A stretch of 64,000 nt of DNA from Gordonia sp. KTR9 (GTDB taxonomy: Bacteria > Actinomycetota > Actinomycetes > Mycobacteriales > Mycobacteriaceae), in contig NC_018581.1 in assembly GCF_000143885.2 (NCBI RefSeq), positions 2,976,001 to 3,040,000 of the forward strand. Reading direction: 5' to 3'. Of this stretch, positions 34,507 to 44,083 are shown one piece after another (the stretch's first letter is position 1; every line of letters starts with the position of its first letter). A model generated the notes under the pieces. That model searched no databases. It saw nothing but the letters and a program-made list of their open reading frames with translations, and was not told the origin of the DNA. Position numbers and translations under genes: made by a program.

Positions 34507-34884
34507 TCACTCACTCTCGTCGCTGCGGACGGCGTCGACCGGACCGCAGGCACCGGGGGGATCGAGGGTGATCCCGTACACCTCCCGGGTGCCGCCGAGC
34601 GGGACGAGACCGACGGTCATCTCGATACCCGGCTCGAACCGCACGGCCGTGCCGGCCGGGATGTCGAGCCGACGGCCATGTGCGCGGACACGGTCGAAGA
34701 CGAGTGCGTCGTTCGACTGCGGGAAGTGCACGTGACTGCCGACCTGCACGGGGCGGTCACCGGAGTTGACGACACGAAGCTCCACGGCGTCGACACCCGC
34801 GTTGAGTTCGATGGTCCCCTCGACGGCGATGACCTCGCCCGGCACGATCGTCGATCGCGGGCCGGTGGAATGAGTACCCGACAT
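34507..34884 (-). CDS. ureB: urease beta subunit
   Basis: Structural subunit of the urease (alpha-beta-gamma)3 complex, 125 residues. The conserved [36 protein letters not shown] and [24 protein letters not shown] blocks are intact. ATG 34884 gives the natural start. A short gap of 86 bp separates it from ureA, larger than other spacings in the operon, with no terminator. The C-terminal tail ends in VRSDESE just before ureC. Confidence 0.97.
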   Translation of the reverse strand: MSGTHSTGPRSTIVPGEVIAVEGTIELNAGVDAVELRVVNSGDRPVQVGSHVHFPQSNDALVFDRVRAHGRRLDIPAGTAVRFEPGIEMTVGLVPLGGTREVYGITLDPPGACGPVDAVRSDESE

Positions 34885-34970
34885 CTCGGTCCTCTCTGGA
34901 ATGCTGCGGTTCGGTGAACGGGACGGGGTCCGGCAAGGACCGACCCGCCACTGGTCTCGATCGACGACTC

Positions 34971-35273
34971 TCAGGCGATCGGGTCGTGCACGGTCACCAG
35001 CTTGGTGCCGTCGGGAAAGGTCGCCTCCACCTGGACGTCGTGCAGCATCTCCGGCACACCGTCCATCACGTCGTCGCGCCGGAGCACCTCGCGTCCCGAG
35101 GTCATCAACTCGGCCACCGAACGGCCGTCGCGCGCGCCTTCGAGGACGTGGTCGGTGATCAGAGCCACCGATTCCGGGTGATTGAGCTTCAGACCCCGTG
35201 CCTGTCGCCGGCGGGCCAGTTCGGCCGCGTAAGAGATCAACAGCCGTTCTTGTTCATGCGGCGACAATCGCAC
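34971..35273 (-). CDS. ureA: urease gamma subunit
   Basis: Small structural urease subunit of 100 residues. It begins [20 protein letters not shown], has the conserved [21 protein letters not shown] and ends with the [21 protein letters not shown] strand that packs against UreC. The start is GTG 35273 with GAGGAG about 9 nt upstream. It is the first gene of ureABCFGD on the minus strand; the operon promoter should lie in 35274-35407, but I saw no clear hexamers. The following 134 bp to the thioesterase stop hold nothing else recognisable. Confidence 0.97.
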   Translation of the reverse strand: MRLSPHEQERLLISYAAELARRRQARGLKLNHPESVALITDHVLEGARDGRSVAELMTSGREVLRRDDVMDGVPEMLHDVQVEATFPDGTKLVTVHDPIA

Positions 35274-35407
35274 CGGGAGCGCTCCTCGAAAGTGTTCGGC
35301 CGGACGGTCGTCTCGAATGGGTCCGGCCGGGCAGTACGAGTCATCCTGCCATGCCGGGGCGGGGTAGGCGCGCCGAGCCGCCCGGGGGTGACGCGGGCCT
35401 CAGCGGC

Positions 35408-35830
35408 CTACTTGACCTCGATGTTCTGCAGTCGCACCTGAGACTTGGCCAGCAGCGCGCCGTCCTGGTCGACCATGTCGACGGCCCACAACTGCTGACG
35501 TCGGCCCCGGTGGATCGGAGTCGACGTCGCGGTGACGGTGCCCGCGCGGACCGACCGGAGGAAGTCGGTGTTGTTGTTCACCCCGACGGCGGTCCCACCG
35601 ATCCCGGAGTCCTGCAGCCACAGGAAGCCACTCATGCTCGCGACGCTCTCGCCGACCGCGCAGTAGACCCCGCCGTGCACGATCCCGAACGGTTGATGAT
35701 GACTCTCGGTGATCTCCATCGTGGCCACGATCCGGTCAGGACCCGCCTCGACGACTTCGAGGCCCAGGACGCCGTCGAGGCCCTTGCCGAATGAATCCCG
35801 GAGAACACCGTCCGCACTGTTCGCAGTCAT
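35408..35830 (-). CDS. PaaI-type hotdog thioesterase (Rv1847-like)
   Basis: Thioesterase of 140 residues. The hotdog signature HHQPFGIVHGGVYCAVGESVAS contains the HGG and the catalytic Glu/Asp helix of the 1,4-dihydroxy-2-naphthoyl-CoA/PaaI group, followed by GVNNNTDFLRSVRAGTV. ATG 35830 is chosen as it gives MTANSADGVLRDSF and avoids the promoter region upstream. It stands at the same place as Rv1847 in M. tuberculosis, between the urease operon and blaI, and downstream of the candidate small RNA on the same strand. Substrate is unknown. Confidence 0.88.
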   Translation of the reverse strand: MTANSADGVLRDSFGKGLDGVLGLEVVEAGPDRIVATMEITESHHQPFGIVHGGVYCAVGESVASMSGFLWLQDSGIGGTAVGVNNNTDFLRSVRAGTVTATSTPIHRGRRQQLWAVDMVDQDGALLAKSQVRLQNIEVK

Positions 35831-35937
35831 GCCGTCAACAGTCGCATGCGGCTCCGTGCGTCGCGACAGCGGTCGGCTCGCGACCGGGGAGGCCGCCGGG
35901 AACACGGGACACACCCTCCGACGTTGTCCCCGTAGAT

Positions 35938-36032
35938 ACCGGAAGGCCCCGCACCTCTGGGAGATGCGGGGCCTTCCGTGCCGTGGACCGGGGGTCTCTG
36001 CAGCCCTCAGGACTCTCGCGCGGTCCGACGTG
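35938..36032 (-). ncRNA. mrsI: candidate iron-responsive small RNA, MrsI-like
   Basis: A minus-strand transcript of about 95 nt is predicted from the promoter at 36039-36067 to a strong hairpin at 35940-35978 (14-bp stem, GGAAGGCCCCGCA against its mirror, 11-nt loop). Upstream of the hairpin a second stem can form from GGACCG and CGGTCC (around 36022-36027 and 35984-35989). No plausible reading frame lies in it. In M. tuberculosis the IdeR-controlled small RNA MrsI (ncRv11846) is encoded in the same blaI-Rv1847 gap, in the same direction relative to its neighbours. Expression and ends are inferred; identity rests on position, promoter and terminator, not on sequence comparison. Confidence 0.62.
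35940..35978 (-). terminator. intrinsic-type hairpin ending the candidate small RNA
   Basis: A 14-bp perfect stem (35940-35953 with 35965-35978) encloses an 11-nt loop containing CTCCC on the minus strand. It has no U-tract, as is common in actinobacteria. Its place between two divergent protein genes makes no sense as a terminator for either, which is the reason to posit a transcript between them. Confidence 0.8.
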
Positions 36033-36036
36033 ACAC

Positions 36037-36067
36037 TTAATGTAGGCTAGCCTTACCAACGTGTCAA
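36037..36067 (-). promoter_or_regulatory. promoter with IdeR/DtxR-like iron box
   Basis: On the minus strand TTGACA (36067-36062) and TACATT (36044-36039) are separated by exactly 17 bp, a near-ideal housekeeping promoter. The 19 bp at 36037-36055, TTAATGTAGGCTAGCCTTA, match 14 of 19 positions of the DtxR/IdeR consensus TTAGGTTAGGCTAACCTAA, including the whole central TAGGCTA. The box covers the -10 and spacer, so iron-loaded regulator would block the promoter and transcription would rise on iron limitation. Short flanking arms TGACAC and GTGTCA (36031-36036, 36061-36066) add symmetry. Confidence 0.65.
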
Positions 36068-36182
36068 GCGCCGGGGAAATGGCCACGTCAACGGCGTGCC
36101 GCTCCGCAAGGGCGTCGCTCGGCACACCGGCACGCAACAACTGGGTATCCAGCGGACCCACAAACGGAGGCACAGCAGTAAA

Positions 36183-36581
36183 ATGCGAAAGATGAATGGC
36201 CTGGGCGACCTCGAGCGCGCTGTGATGGACACGTTGTGGGAGAGTTCGACCCCGCAGACCGTGCGGCAGGTTCATGCCGCGCTGTCGCGGGACCGCTCCC
36301 TCGCCTACACGACCGTCATGACGGTCCTGCAGCGACTGGCGAAGAAGAATCTGGTGACCCAGATCCGGGACGACCGGGCACACAAGTACGTCCCCACCCA
36401 TCCGCGGGAGGACCTGGTCGCCAGCCTGATGGTCGACGCCCTCAGCGAGGCCGACGCCCCTGGCTCCCGACACGCGGCACTGGTGTCGTTCGTCGGACGC
36501 GTCGGCGCCGACGAGGCGGCTGCCCTCCGTTCCGCACTCGATGAGCTCGAAGCCGCACGAGGAACAAGCGACACCGGTTAG
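36183..36581 (+). CDS. blaI: BlaI/MecI-family transcriptional repressor
   Basis: Winged-helix repressor of 132 residues. The DNA-binding domain (about 5-75) contains MNGLGDLERAVMDTLWESS, SLAYTTVMTVLQRLAKKNLV and the wing with DDRAHKYVPT; the C-terminal helices mediate dimerisation. In the family, cleavage by a BlaR-type protease releases DNA. ATG 36183 has GGAGG 13 nt upstream; ATG 36192 is an alternative. It is divergent from the candidate small RNA and precedes the M56 gene by 44 bp, as Rv1846c precedes Rv1845c in M. tuberculosis. No beta-lactamase gene is nearby, so its regulon is probably wider. Confidence 0.9.
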   Translation: MRKMNGLGDLERAVMDTLWESSTPQTVRQVHAALSRDRSLAYTTVMTVLQRLAKKNLVTQIRDDRAHKYVPTHPREDLVASLMVDALSEADAPGSRHAALVSFVGRVGADEAAALRSALDELEAARGTSDTG

Positions 36582-36625
36582 ATTCGCGGCACCACCACTC
36601 GCAGCCCACATTTAGGAATCACCAG

Positions 36626-37579
36626 ATGACCGCCTTGCTCTTCGGCATCGTCAGCCTGGTGCTCGCCGGACCCGTCCCCGAGGCACTGTCCCGGGCACGC
36701 TGGCCGATCCGAGCCCCACGCGCGGCGATGACGCTGTGGCAGGCCATTGCCCTCGCCGCCGTGCTGTCGGCGTTCAGCTGTGGCCTGGCGATCGCGGCGA
36801 ACATCCTCGTGATCGGACCGGATGGCACCCCGACCACTCACCCGGTCCGCGAGATCGAACGGCTCGGCCTGCCGCTGTGGCTCCTCTGCGTCGGCGTATT
36901 CGTCCTGACCCTCCTCGTCGGCGCGCGCCTGTTCTACACGGTGATCCGCGTCGGTGTACGCACCCGCGCCCGCCGGAAGGCGCACCGCCAGCTCATCGAC
37001 ATCCTCGACCGCTGCGACCGGATCGACGACGCCGACGACCCCCTCTATGCCCGCGACGTCCGGATGATCGACGTGGAGCAACCACTCGCCTACTGCCTGC
37101 CCGGACTCCGACAGCGCGTCGTGGTCAGCGAGGGCGTGGTGCACCGCCTCACCCGTGACGAACTGGTCGCGGTCATCGCCCACGAGCGCGCCCACCTGCG
37201 CGCTCGGCACGACCTCGTGCTCGAGGCCTTCATCGCCTTGCACGAGGCGTTCCCCCGATTCGTGCGGAGCAGTTCCGCGCTCGGCGCGGCCGAGTTGCTC
37301 GTCGAGGCACTGGCCGACGACCAGGCCGTTCGGGCGACCGCCCCGACCACGCTGGGTCGTGCCCTGGTCGCCTGTGCCGACGCGGTGGCGCCGCGCGGTG
37401 CGATGGCGGTCGGCGGGCCGACCACCCTGACACGTGTCCATCGCCTCCGCGATGACCGTCCCGCCCGGGCCGTCGCCGCCGGCGCCTATGTCGCGGCGGC
37501 CGCGATCCTGGTCCTCCCGACCCTTGCGGTCGCGATCCCGTGGCTGACCGAGCTCAACCGCCTCATGTCGGCATTCTGA
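36626..37579 (+). CDS. M56-family membrane metallopeptidase (BlaR-like, no sensor domain)
   Basis: Membrane zinc protease of 317 residues. Hydrophobic segments near 3-20, 38-62, 82-105 and 285-307 flank a cytosolic-facing domain with the metal motif HERAH (His186, Glu187, His190), which is the HExxH form of the M56/BlaR1 family, and a downstream glutamate in VEALADDQ. BlaR1 proteins have a C-terminal penicillin-binding sensor; this one stops after the last membrane segment, as in mycobacterial Rv1845c, so the signal must come another way. It presumably cleaves or inactivates the adjacent BlaI. Confidence 0.88.
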   Translation: MTALLFGIVSLVLAGPVPEALSRARWPIRAPRAAMTLWQAIALAAVLSAFSCGLAIAANILVIGPDGTPTTHPVREIERLGLPLWLLCVGVFVLTLLVGARLFYTVIRVGVRTRARRKAHRQLIDILDRCDRIDDADDPLYARDVRMIDVEQPLAYCLPGLRQRVVVSEGVVHRLTRDELVAVIAHERAHLRARHDLVLEAFIALHEAFPRFVRSSSALGAAELLVEALADDQAVRATAPTTLGRALVACADAVAPRGAMAVGGPTTLTRVHRLRDDRPARAVAAGAYVAAAAILVLPTLAVAIPWLTELNRLMSAF

Positions 37580-37667
37580 CGACCCGACTCCCCGACAGCC
37601 GACTCCCGACAGAAATCGGACCGCGGTCACACGTGGAGGCAGATCGCCGGTTCGGACACCGAGGCAA

Positions 37668-37673
37668 TAGGCT
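37668..37673 (+). promoter_or_regulatory. -10 box of gnd, probably leaderless
   Basis: TAGGCT ends 7 nt before the ATG at 37680, and there is no ribosome site in between, so transcription should begin at the A of the start codon. Confidence 0.5.
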
Positions 37674-37679
37674 GTCGGC

Positions 37680-39137
37680 ATGAACAACGTCGACTCATCG
37701 TCTCCCTCCGCGAAGGCCCAGATCGGTGTCACCGGCCTGGCCGTCATGGGTTCGAACATCGCACGCAACTTCGCCCGGCACGGGTACACCGTCGCGCTGC
37801 ACAACCGCAGCATCGCCAAGACCGACGCGCTGCTCGAGAACCACGGCGGTGACGGTGATTTCATCCGCACCGAGACAGTCGCCGAGTTCGTGGCCGCCCT
37901 CGAGCGTCCGCGCCGGGTGCTGATCATGGTGAAGGCGGGCGACGCCACCGACGCGGTGATCGAAGAGCTCGCCGACGCGATGGAGCCCGGCGACATCATC
38001 ATCGACGGCGGCAACGCCCTCTACACCGACACCATCCGGCGCGAGGCCGCGATGTCCGCCCGCGGACTCAACTTCGTCGGCGCCGGGATCTCCGGTGGCG
38101 AAGAGGGGGCGCTCAACGGCCCGTCGATCATGCCGGGCGGTCCCGTCGAGTCCTACGAGTCCCTCGGACCGCTCCTCGAGTCGATCGCCGCCCAGGTCGA
38201 CGGCGAGCCGTGCTGTACCCACATCGGCCCCGACGGCAGCGGCCACTTCGTCAAGATGGTGCACAACGGCATCGAGTACGCCGACATGCAGCTGATCGGC
38301 GAGGCCTACGACCTCATGCGCAAAGCCCTGGACATGCCTGTCTCGGAGATCGCCGACGTATTCCGCGACTGGAACACCACCGAACTCGAGAGCTACCTGA
38401 TCGAGATCACCGCGGAGGTCCTCAGCCAGGTCGACGACGAGACCGGCAAGCCGCTCGTGGATGTCATCGTCGACGCCGCGGGCCAGAAGGGCACCGGCCG
38501 CTGGACCGTGAAGTCCGCGCTCGATCTGGGCATCCCGACGACCGGCATCGCCGAGGCCGTGTTCGCCCGCGCCCTGTCGAGCGCCACCGACCAGCGCGTC
38601 GCCGCTCGCGGTCTGTCGGCGGGGAATCTCGGCTCGGCCCCCGCCGACCGCGAGACCTTCGTCAACGACATCAAGACCGCCCTGTACGCCTCGAAGGTCG
38701 TCGCCTACGCCCAGGGCTTCGATCAGATCGCCGCCGGCAGCGCCGAATACGGCTGGGACGTCGACCGCGGGGCACTGGCCACCATCTGGCGCGGCGGCTG
38801 CATCATCCGGGCGCAGTTCCTCAACCGCATCCGCGAGGCCTACCACGACGATCCGGCACTCCCGAGCCTGCTGCTCGCGCCGTACTTCCGCGAGGCCGTC
38901 GAGGTCGGCATCGACAGCTGGCGCCGGGTGGTTTCGACCGCGACCCTGCTCGGTATCCCGGTGCCGGCCTTCGCGTCGTCGCTGTCGTACTACGACGGTC
39001 TGCGCGCCGAACGCCTGCCCGCCGCACTGACCCAGGGCCTGCGCGACTACTTCGGCGCGCACACCTACCAGCGCATCGACAAAGAAGGCACGTTCCACAC
39101 ACTGTGGAGCGGGGACCGCTCGGAAGTGACCGAATAG
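37680..39137 (+). CDS. gnd: 6-phosphogluconate dehydrogenase, NADP-type
   Basis: Oxidative pentose-phosphate enzyme of 485 residues that converts 6-phosphogluconate to ribulose 5-phosphate, CO2 and NADPH. The Rossmann motif GLAVMGSNIARN is near 20-31 and NRSIAKTD follows, consistent with NADP use; the catalytic region has GISGGEEGALNGPSIMPGG near 137-155 and lysine in HFVKMVHNGIEY. Length matches the long dimeric form (M. tuberculosis gnd1, Rv1844c), not the short NAD form. It is 15 bp upstream of guaB1 and probably cotranscribed. Confidence 0.97.
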   Translation: MNNVDSSSPSAKAQIGVTGLAVMGSNIARNFARHGYTVALHNRSIAKTDALLENHGGDGDFIRTETVAEFVAALERPRRVLIMVKAGDATDAVIEELADAMEPGDIIIDGGNALYTDTIRREAAMSARGLNFVGAGISGGEEGALNGPSIMPGGPVESYESLGPLLESIAAQVDGEPCCTHIGPDGSGHFVKMVHNGIEYADMQLIGEAYDLMRKALDMPVSEIADVFRDWNTTELESYLIEITAEVLSQVDDETGKPLVDVIVDAAGQKGTGRWTVKSALDLGIPTTGIAEAVFARALSSATDQRVAARGLSAGNLGSAPADRETFVNDIKTALYASKVVAYAQGFDQIAAGSAEYGWDVDRGALATIWRGGCIIRAQFLNRIREAYHDDPALPSLLLAPYFREAVEVGIDSWRRVVSTATLLGIPVPAFASSLSYYDGLRAERLPAALTQGLRDYFGAHTYQRIDKEGTFHTLWSGDRSEVTE

Positions 39138-40586
<1,449 letters not shown>

Positions 40587-40587
40587 C

Positions 40588-42036
40588 GTGGAGATCCTGC
40601 TCCTGATCGCGAGTCTCGTCGGGTTCATCGCGCTGACCCTGGGAACCGCCCTGTTCGTGGCGGCCGAGTTCTCGCTGACCGCGCTGGAGCGCTCGACCAT
40701 CACCGCCGACGTCACCGATCGCGGGGACCGGCGTGCGCGGATGGTGCAGCGCGCGCACTCCACCCTCTCGTTCCAGCTCTCCGGCGCCCAGCTCGGTATC
40801 ACCATCACGACGCTGATCACCGGTTATATCGCCGAACCGGTCCTCGCCCGGATCCTCCGGCCGCCGCTGAACGCACTGGGGGTCGGCGAGGCGGTCGCCT
40901 CGGCGACGTCGCTGATCCTCGCGCTGGTCATCGCGACGTCACTGTCGATGGTGCTCGGCGAGCTGATCCCGAAGAACCTGGCGATCTCGAAGCCGCTGGC
41001 GGTGGCACGAGCAACCGCGGGCCCGATGACGGTGTTCTCCGCGGTGTTCCGCTGGGCGATCGACGGACTCAACGGCGCGGCGAACTGGATCGTGCGCCGG
41101 CTGGGCATCGAACCGACCGACGAGCTGGCCTCGGCGCGGTCGCCTCAAGAACTCGTGTCGCTCGTGCGGAACTCGGCACGTCGCGGCGCACTCGACCAGC
41201 AGACCGCAACCCTCGTCGACCGGTCACTGCGCTTCGGCGAGCTCACCGCGGAAGACCTGATGACCCCCCGCGTCACGATCGACTGTCTCGACCGCGCCGA
41301 CACCGTCCGCGACCTGGTCATGGCATCGTCGCGGACCGGTCACTCGCGTTTCCCCGTCGTGATCGACGGCGACCTCGACGACCTCGTCGGGGTCGTGCAC
41401 ATCAAGCAGGCGTTCACCGTCCCGCCGGAACGGCAGGCCACCACGTCGGTCACCTCGATCGCCCGGCCGGTCCCACGCGTGCCGGCAAGCCTGGACGGCG
41501 ACGCGCTGATGGAGCGGATCCGCGCCGACGGCATGGAACTGTGCGTGGTGATCGACGAATACGGGGGCACCGCCGGGATCGTCACCACCGAGGACCTCAT
41601 CGAGGAGATCCTCGGCGATGTCACCGACGAGCACGACGACGAACGCGCCGACGTGGCCGTCGACGGCAACGGTTTCCTGTGCGCCGGGCTGTTGCGGATC
41701 GACGAGCTCTACGACGCCACCGGCTACCATGCGCCCGATGGTCCGTACGACACGCTGGGCGGGCTCGTCATGTACTGCCTGGGTCGCATTCCCGCCGTCG
41801 ACGACGTGGTGGACCTGCCGCGCCGCTCACCCGGCGGCGAGACCGACGACGACACCACCCAGTCCCCCGATCGCGGCCCGGACGTCGCCTGGCGTGCGAC
41901 CGTGACACAGATGGACGGGCGCCGGGTCGATGTCGTCGCGATCCGGCCCGCGCCCGCGGAGCAGGACGACGTACAAGGGGCCGCCGGCCAGGACATCCAC
42001 ACGCCGACAACTCAGGAGGAGGACCCACATGGGTGA
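40588..42036 (+). CDS. CNNM/CorC-family membrane protein with CBS pair (HlyC-like)
   Basis: Integral membrane protein of 482 residues. An N-terminal DUF21/CNNM transmembrane domain (about 1-190) has the family motifs AAEFSLTALERS, QLSGAQLGITITTLITGY and ELIPKNLAISKP. A CBS-domain pair follows (about 205-340, with MTPRVTIDCLDRADTV and EYGGTAGIVTTEDLIEEILGDVTDEHD), then a CorC/HlyC-type C-terminal domain. CNNM proteins export magnesium or control its transport; the hemolysin name is historical. GTG 40588 begins one nt after the guaB1 stop. The stop overlaps the next CNNM gene by 8 nt, so the pair is likely a heteromer. Confidence 0.92.
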   Translation: MEILLLIASLVGFIALTLGTALFVAAEFSLTALERSTITADVTDRGDRRARMVQRAHSTLSFQLSGAQLGITITTLITGYIAEPVLARILRPPLNALGVGEAVASATSLILALVIATSLSMVLGELIPKNLAISKPLAVARATAGPMTVFSAVFRWAIDGLNGAANWIVRRLGIEPTDELASARSPQELVSLVRNSARRGALDQQTATLVDRSLRFGELTAEDLMTPRVTIDCLDRADTVRDLVMASSRTGHSRFPVVIDGDLDDLVGVVHIKQAFTVPPERQATTSVTSIARPVPRVPASLDGDALMERIRADGMELCVVIDEYGGTAGIVTTEDLIEEILGDVTDEHDDERADVAVDGNGFLCAGLLRIDELYDATGYHAPDGPYDTLGGLVMYCLGRIPAVDDVVDLPRRSPGGETDDDTTQSPDRGPDVAWRATVTQMDGRRVDVVAIRPAPAEQDDVQGAAGQDIHTPTTQEEDPHG

Positions 42037-43102
42037 TCTGTGGGCGGTCGGACTGACCGTCGTCCTCCTCGCCGGCAACGCGTTCTTCGTGGGTGCCGAG
42101 TTCTCCCTGATCTCGGCACGACGCGACCGCCTCGAAGCACTCGCCGAGAGCGGTAAGACCCGTGCGCGCACCGTGATCTACGCCGGCCAGCGGCTGTCGC
42201 TCATGTTGGCGGGTGCACAACTCGGCATCACGATCTGCTCCATCCTGCTCGGCCGCGTCGGCGAGCCCGCGGTCGCGCATCTCATCGAGGCGCCGCTGCA
42301 TCTCGCGCACGTTCCCGACGCCCTGCTGCACCCCATCTCGTTCGCCATCGCGCTGTCGCTCGTCGTGGTGTTGCACATCCTGCTGGGTGAGATGGTGCCG
42401 AAGAACATCGCGCTCGCCGGCCCGGAGACGTCGGCGATGCTGCTCGTACCGGCGCACCTGCTGTTCATCCGCCTGGTCCGGCCGCTGATCGCCTTCTACA
42501 ACTGGACGGCGAACATCTCGCTGCGACTGCTCCGCGTGGAGCCGAAGGACGAACTGGAGTCGACGGTGTCGCTGGGCGAGCTGGCCGAGATGGTCGGCGA
42601 GTCCAAGCAGGAGGGCCTCCTCGATGCCGAGGAGCACGAACGCCTCACCCGCGCCCTGCAATCCGTCGGCCGCACGGTATCCGAGGTGATGATCCCGCTG
42701 GAACAGATGCGCAGTGTCGGCGTACAGGTGTCCGGCACCGGCGGCATCGGGCCCACACTGGGCGCCGTCGAGAAGGCGGTCACCGAGACCGGATTCTCCC
42801 GGTTCCCCGTCCGCGGACCCGACGGCACCTTCACCGGTTACCTGCACCTCAAGGACGTGCTCGACGAGATCCTGGACGAGCACATCGGACCGGACACCAT
42901 CATCGGCGTCGACAAGATCCGGCCGCTGCCGGTGATCGACTCGACCACGCCACTCGACGAGGCCACCGGCGTGCTGCGTCGTTCCAGTTCGCACCTGGGC
43001 GCCGTGGTCGACGACAGCGGCCGCACCATCGGCATCGTTCCCCTCGCCGATCTGGTGGAGGAATTCGTCGGCAACGTCCGCGACGAGACCCATCGGGTGT
43101 GA
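42029..43102 (+). CDS. CNNM/CorC-family membrane protein, second paralogue
   Basis: Protein of 357 residues with the same architecture as its upstream neighbour but without the C-terminal CorC/HlyC domain: DUF21 membrane domain (about 1-180; GAEFSLISARRDRLEAL, MLAGAQLGITICSILLGR, EMVPKNIALAGP) and a CBS pair ending near 350. ATG 42029 lies inside the previous gene's end and is preceded by GGAGGAGG. The long/short pairing matches Rv1842c-Rv1841c. It overlaps the next gene's GTG start by 4 nt. A magnesium or cobalt transport-related role is inferred from the family. Confidence 0.92.
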   Translation: MGDLWAVGLTVVLLAGNAFFVGAEFSLISARRDRLEALAESGKTRARTVIYAGQRLSLMLAGAQLGITICSILLGRVGEPAVAHLIEAPLHLAHVPDALLHPISFAIALSLVVVLHILLGEMVPKNIALAGPETSAMLLVPAHLLFIRLVRPLIAFYNWTANISLRLLRVEPKDELESTVSLGELAEMVGESKQEGLLDAEEHERLTRALQSVGRTVSEVMIPLEQMRSVGVQVSGTGGIGPTLGAVEKAVTETGFSRFPVRGPDGTFTGYLHLKDVLDEILDEHIGPDTIIGVDKIRPLPVIDSTTPLDEATGVLRRSSSHLGAVVDDSGRTIGIVPLADLVEEFVGNVRDETHRV

Positions 43103-44010
43103 GTGCGATGGCGAGCACGCGACTGCCCTCCCCGGGCCCGGTTCGCGACGCCACCCTCCTCACCGGCGGGGCCTGGCGATCCCGGCGCGACGCGCATCGT
43201 CGGGCGGTCGACGACCTGATCGGCCCCTACCTCGACGCTCGGCGGCGCGGTGCGCGGCATCCGGTGATCGACTTCTTGTTCACCTACTACTCGTCACGCC
43301 CCGCACACGTACTGCGCTGGCATCCCGGCTTCGGCGTGACTCTAGAGGAAGGTGAGGAGTTCCTCGGTCTGCGCGGTTACGAGCAGACCGAGGCCGGCGT
43401 GCACGTCGGCGAGTTCTACCTCCGGAGCCGGGCCGACGCACTCGCGGCGGCCGTCGACATGCTCGGCGCCACCGCCCGGCGGCCCGCCCGGCTGGGGTGT
43501 TTCGGGCTGCACGAGTGGGCGATGGTCTATCGCACCGACCACACCCGGCACGACATGCCGTTGCGTCTGGGACCGGCCGGGACGGACGCGGTCGTCGAGT
43601 CCATGCCGTTGCGGTGCACGCATTTCGACGCCTTCCGGTTCTTCACCGATCCGGCGCTGCCGCACAACGACACCATGCTGACCCGGGCGTCACAGATCGA
43701 GCACGAGCAACCGGGGTGCCTGCACGCGACCATGGACCTCTACCGGTACTGCTTCACTCTCGCGCCGCTCGTGCCGTCGGACCTGACGCTCGACTGCTTC
43801 GCGCTCGCCCTCCGGGCACGTGACCTCGACATGCGCGCGAGTCCCTACGATCTCAGCGATCTCGGGTATTCACCGGTCCGAATCGAGACACCCGCGGGCC
43901 GCGCCGAGTACGTCCGCGAGCAATCGGCGATCGCCGAACGCGGAGCGACCCTGCGGTCTCGGCTGTTCGACCTGTGTACGGAGCTCGCGGAGCGCGCACA
44001 CCACTCGTGA
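43099..44010 (+). CDS. conserved actinobacterial protein, often annotated 3-methyladenine DNA glycosylase
   Basis: Soluble protein of 303 residues. It contains GLHEWAMVY and a C-terminal stretch LYRYCFTLAPLVPSDLTLDCFALALRARDLDMRASPYDL typical of a widespread actinobacterial family that databases label 3-methyladenine DNA glycosylase. I can see no helix-hairpin-helix, AAG or MPG catalytic signature, so the label should be treated as unproven. GTG 43099 overlaps the preceding stop; ATG 43108 is an alternative. It ends the gnd-guaB1-CNNM-CNNM run and is followed by a separate promoter region for glcB. Confidence 0.7.
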   Translation: MSAMASTRLPSPGPVRDATLLTGGAWRSRRDAHRRAVDDLIGPYLDARRRGARHPVIDFLFTYYSSRPAHVLRWHPGFGVTLEEGEEFLGLRGYEQTEAGVHVGEFYLRSRADALAAAVDMLGATARRPARLGCFGLHEWAMVYRTDHTRHDMPLRLGPAGTDAVVESMPLRCTHFDAFRFFTDPALPHNDTMLTRASQIEHEQPGCLHATMDLYRYCFTLAPLVPSDLTLDCFALALRARDLDMRASPYDLSDLGYSPVRIETPAGRAEYVREQSAIAERGATLRSRLFDLCTELAERAHHS

Positions 44011-44083
44011 CGGGAGGCGCCTGCCGAGCGCCGTTACCGACGAGTAGCATGTATGCGTCGTCATTCGCTCGAGAAAGGCTGCC

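Noticed and set aside
36096..36182. 29-codon extension of BlaI upstream of 36183
   Set aside because: The added residues are basic and unlike BlaI, and GGAGG lies inside the extension at the right place for ATG 36183.
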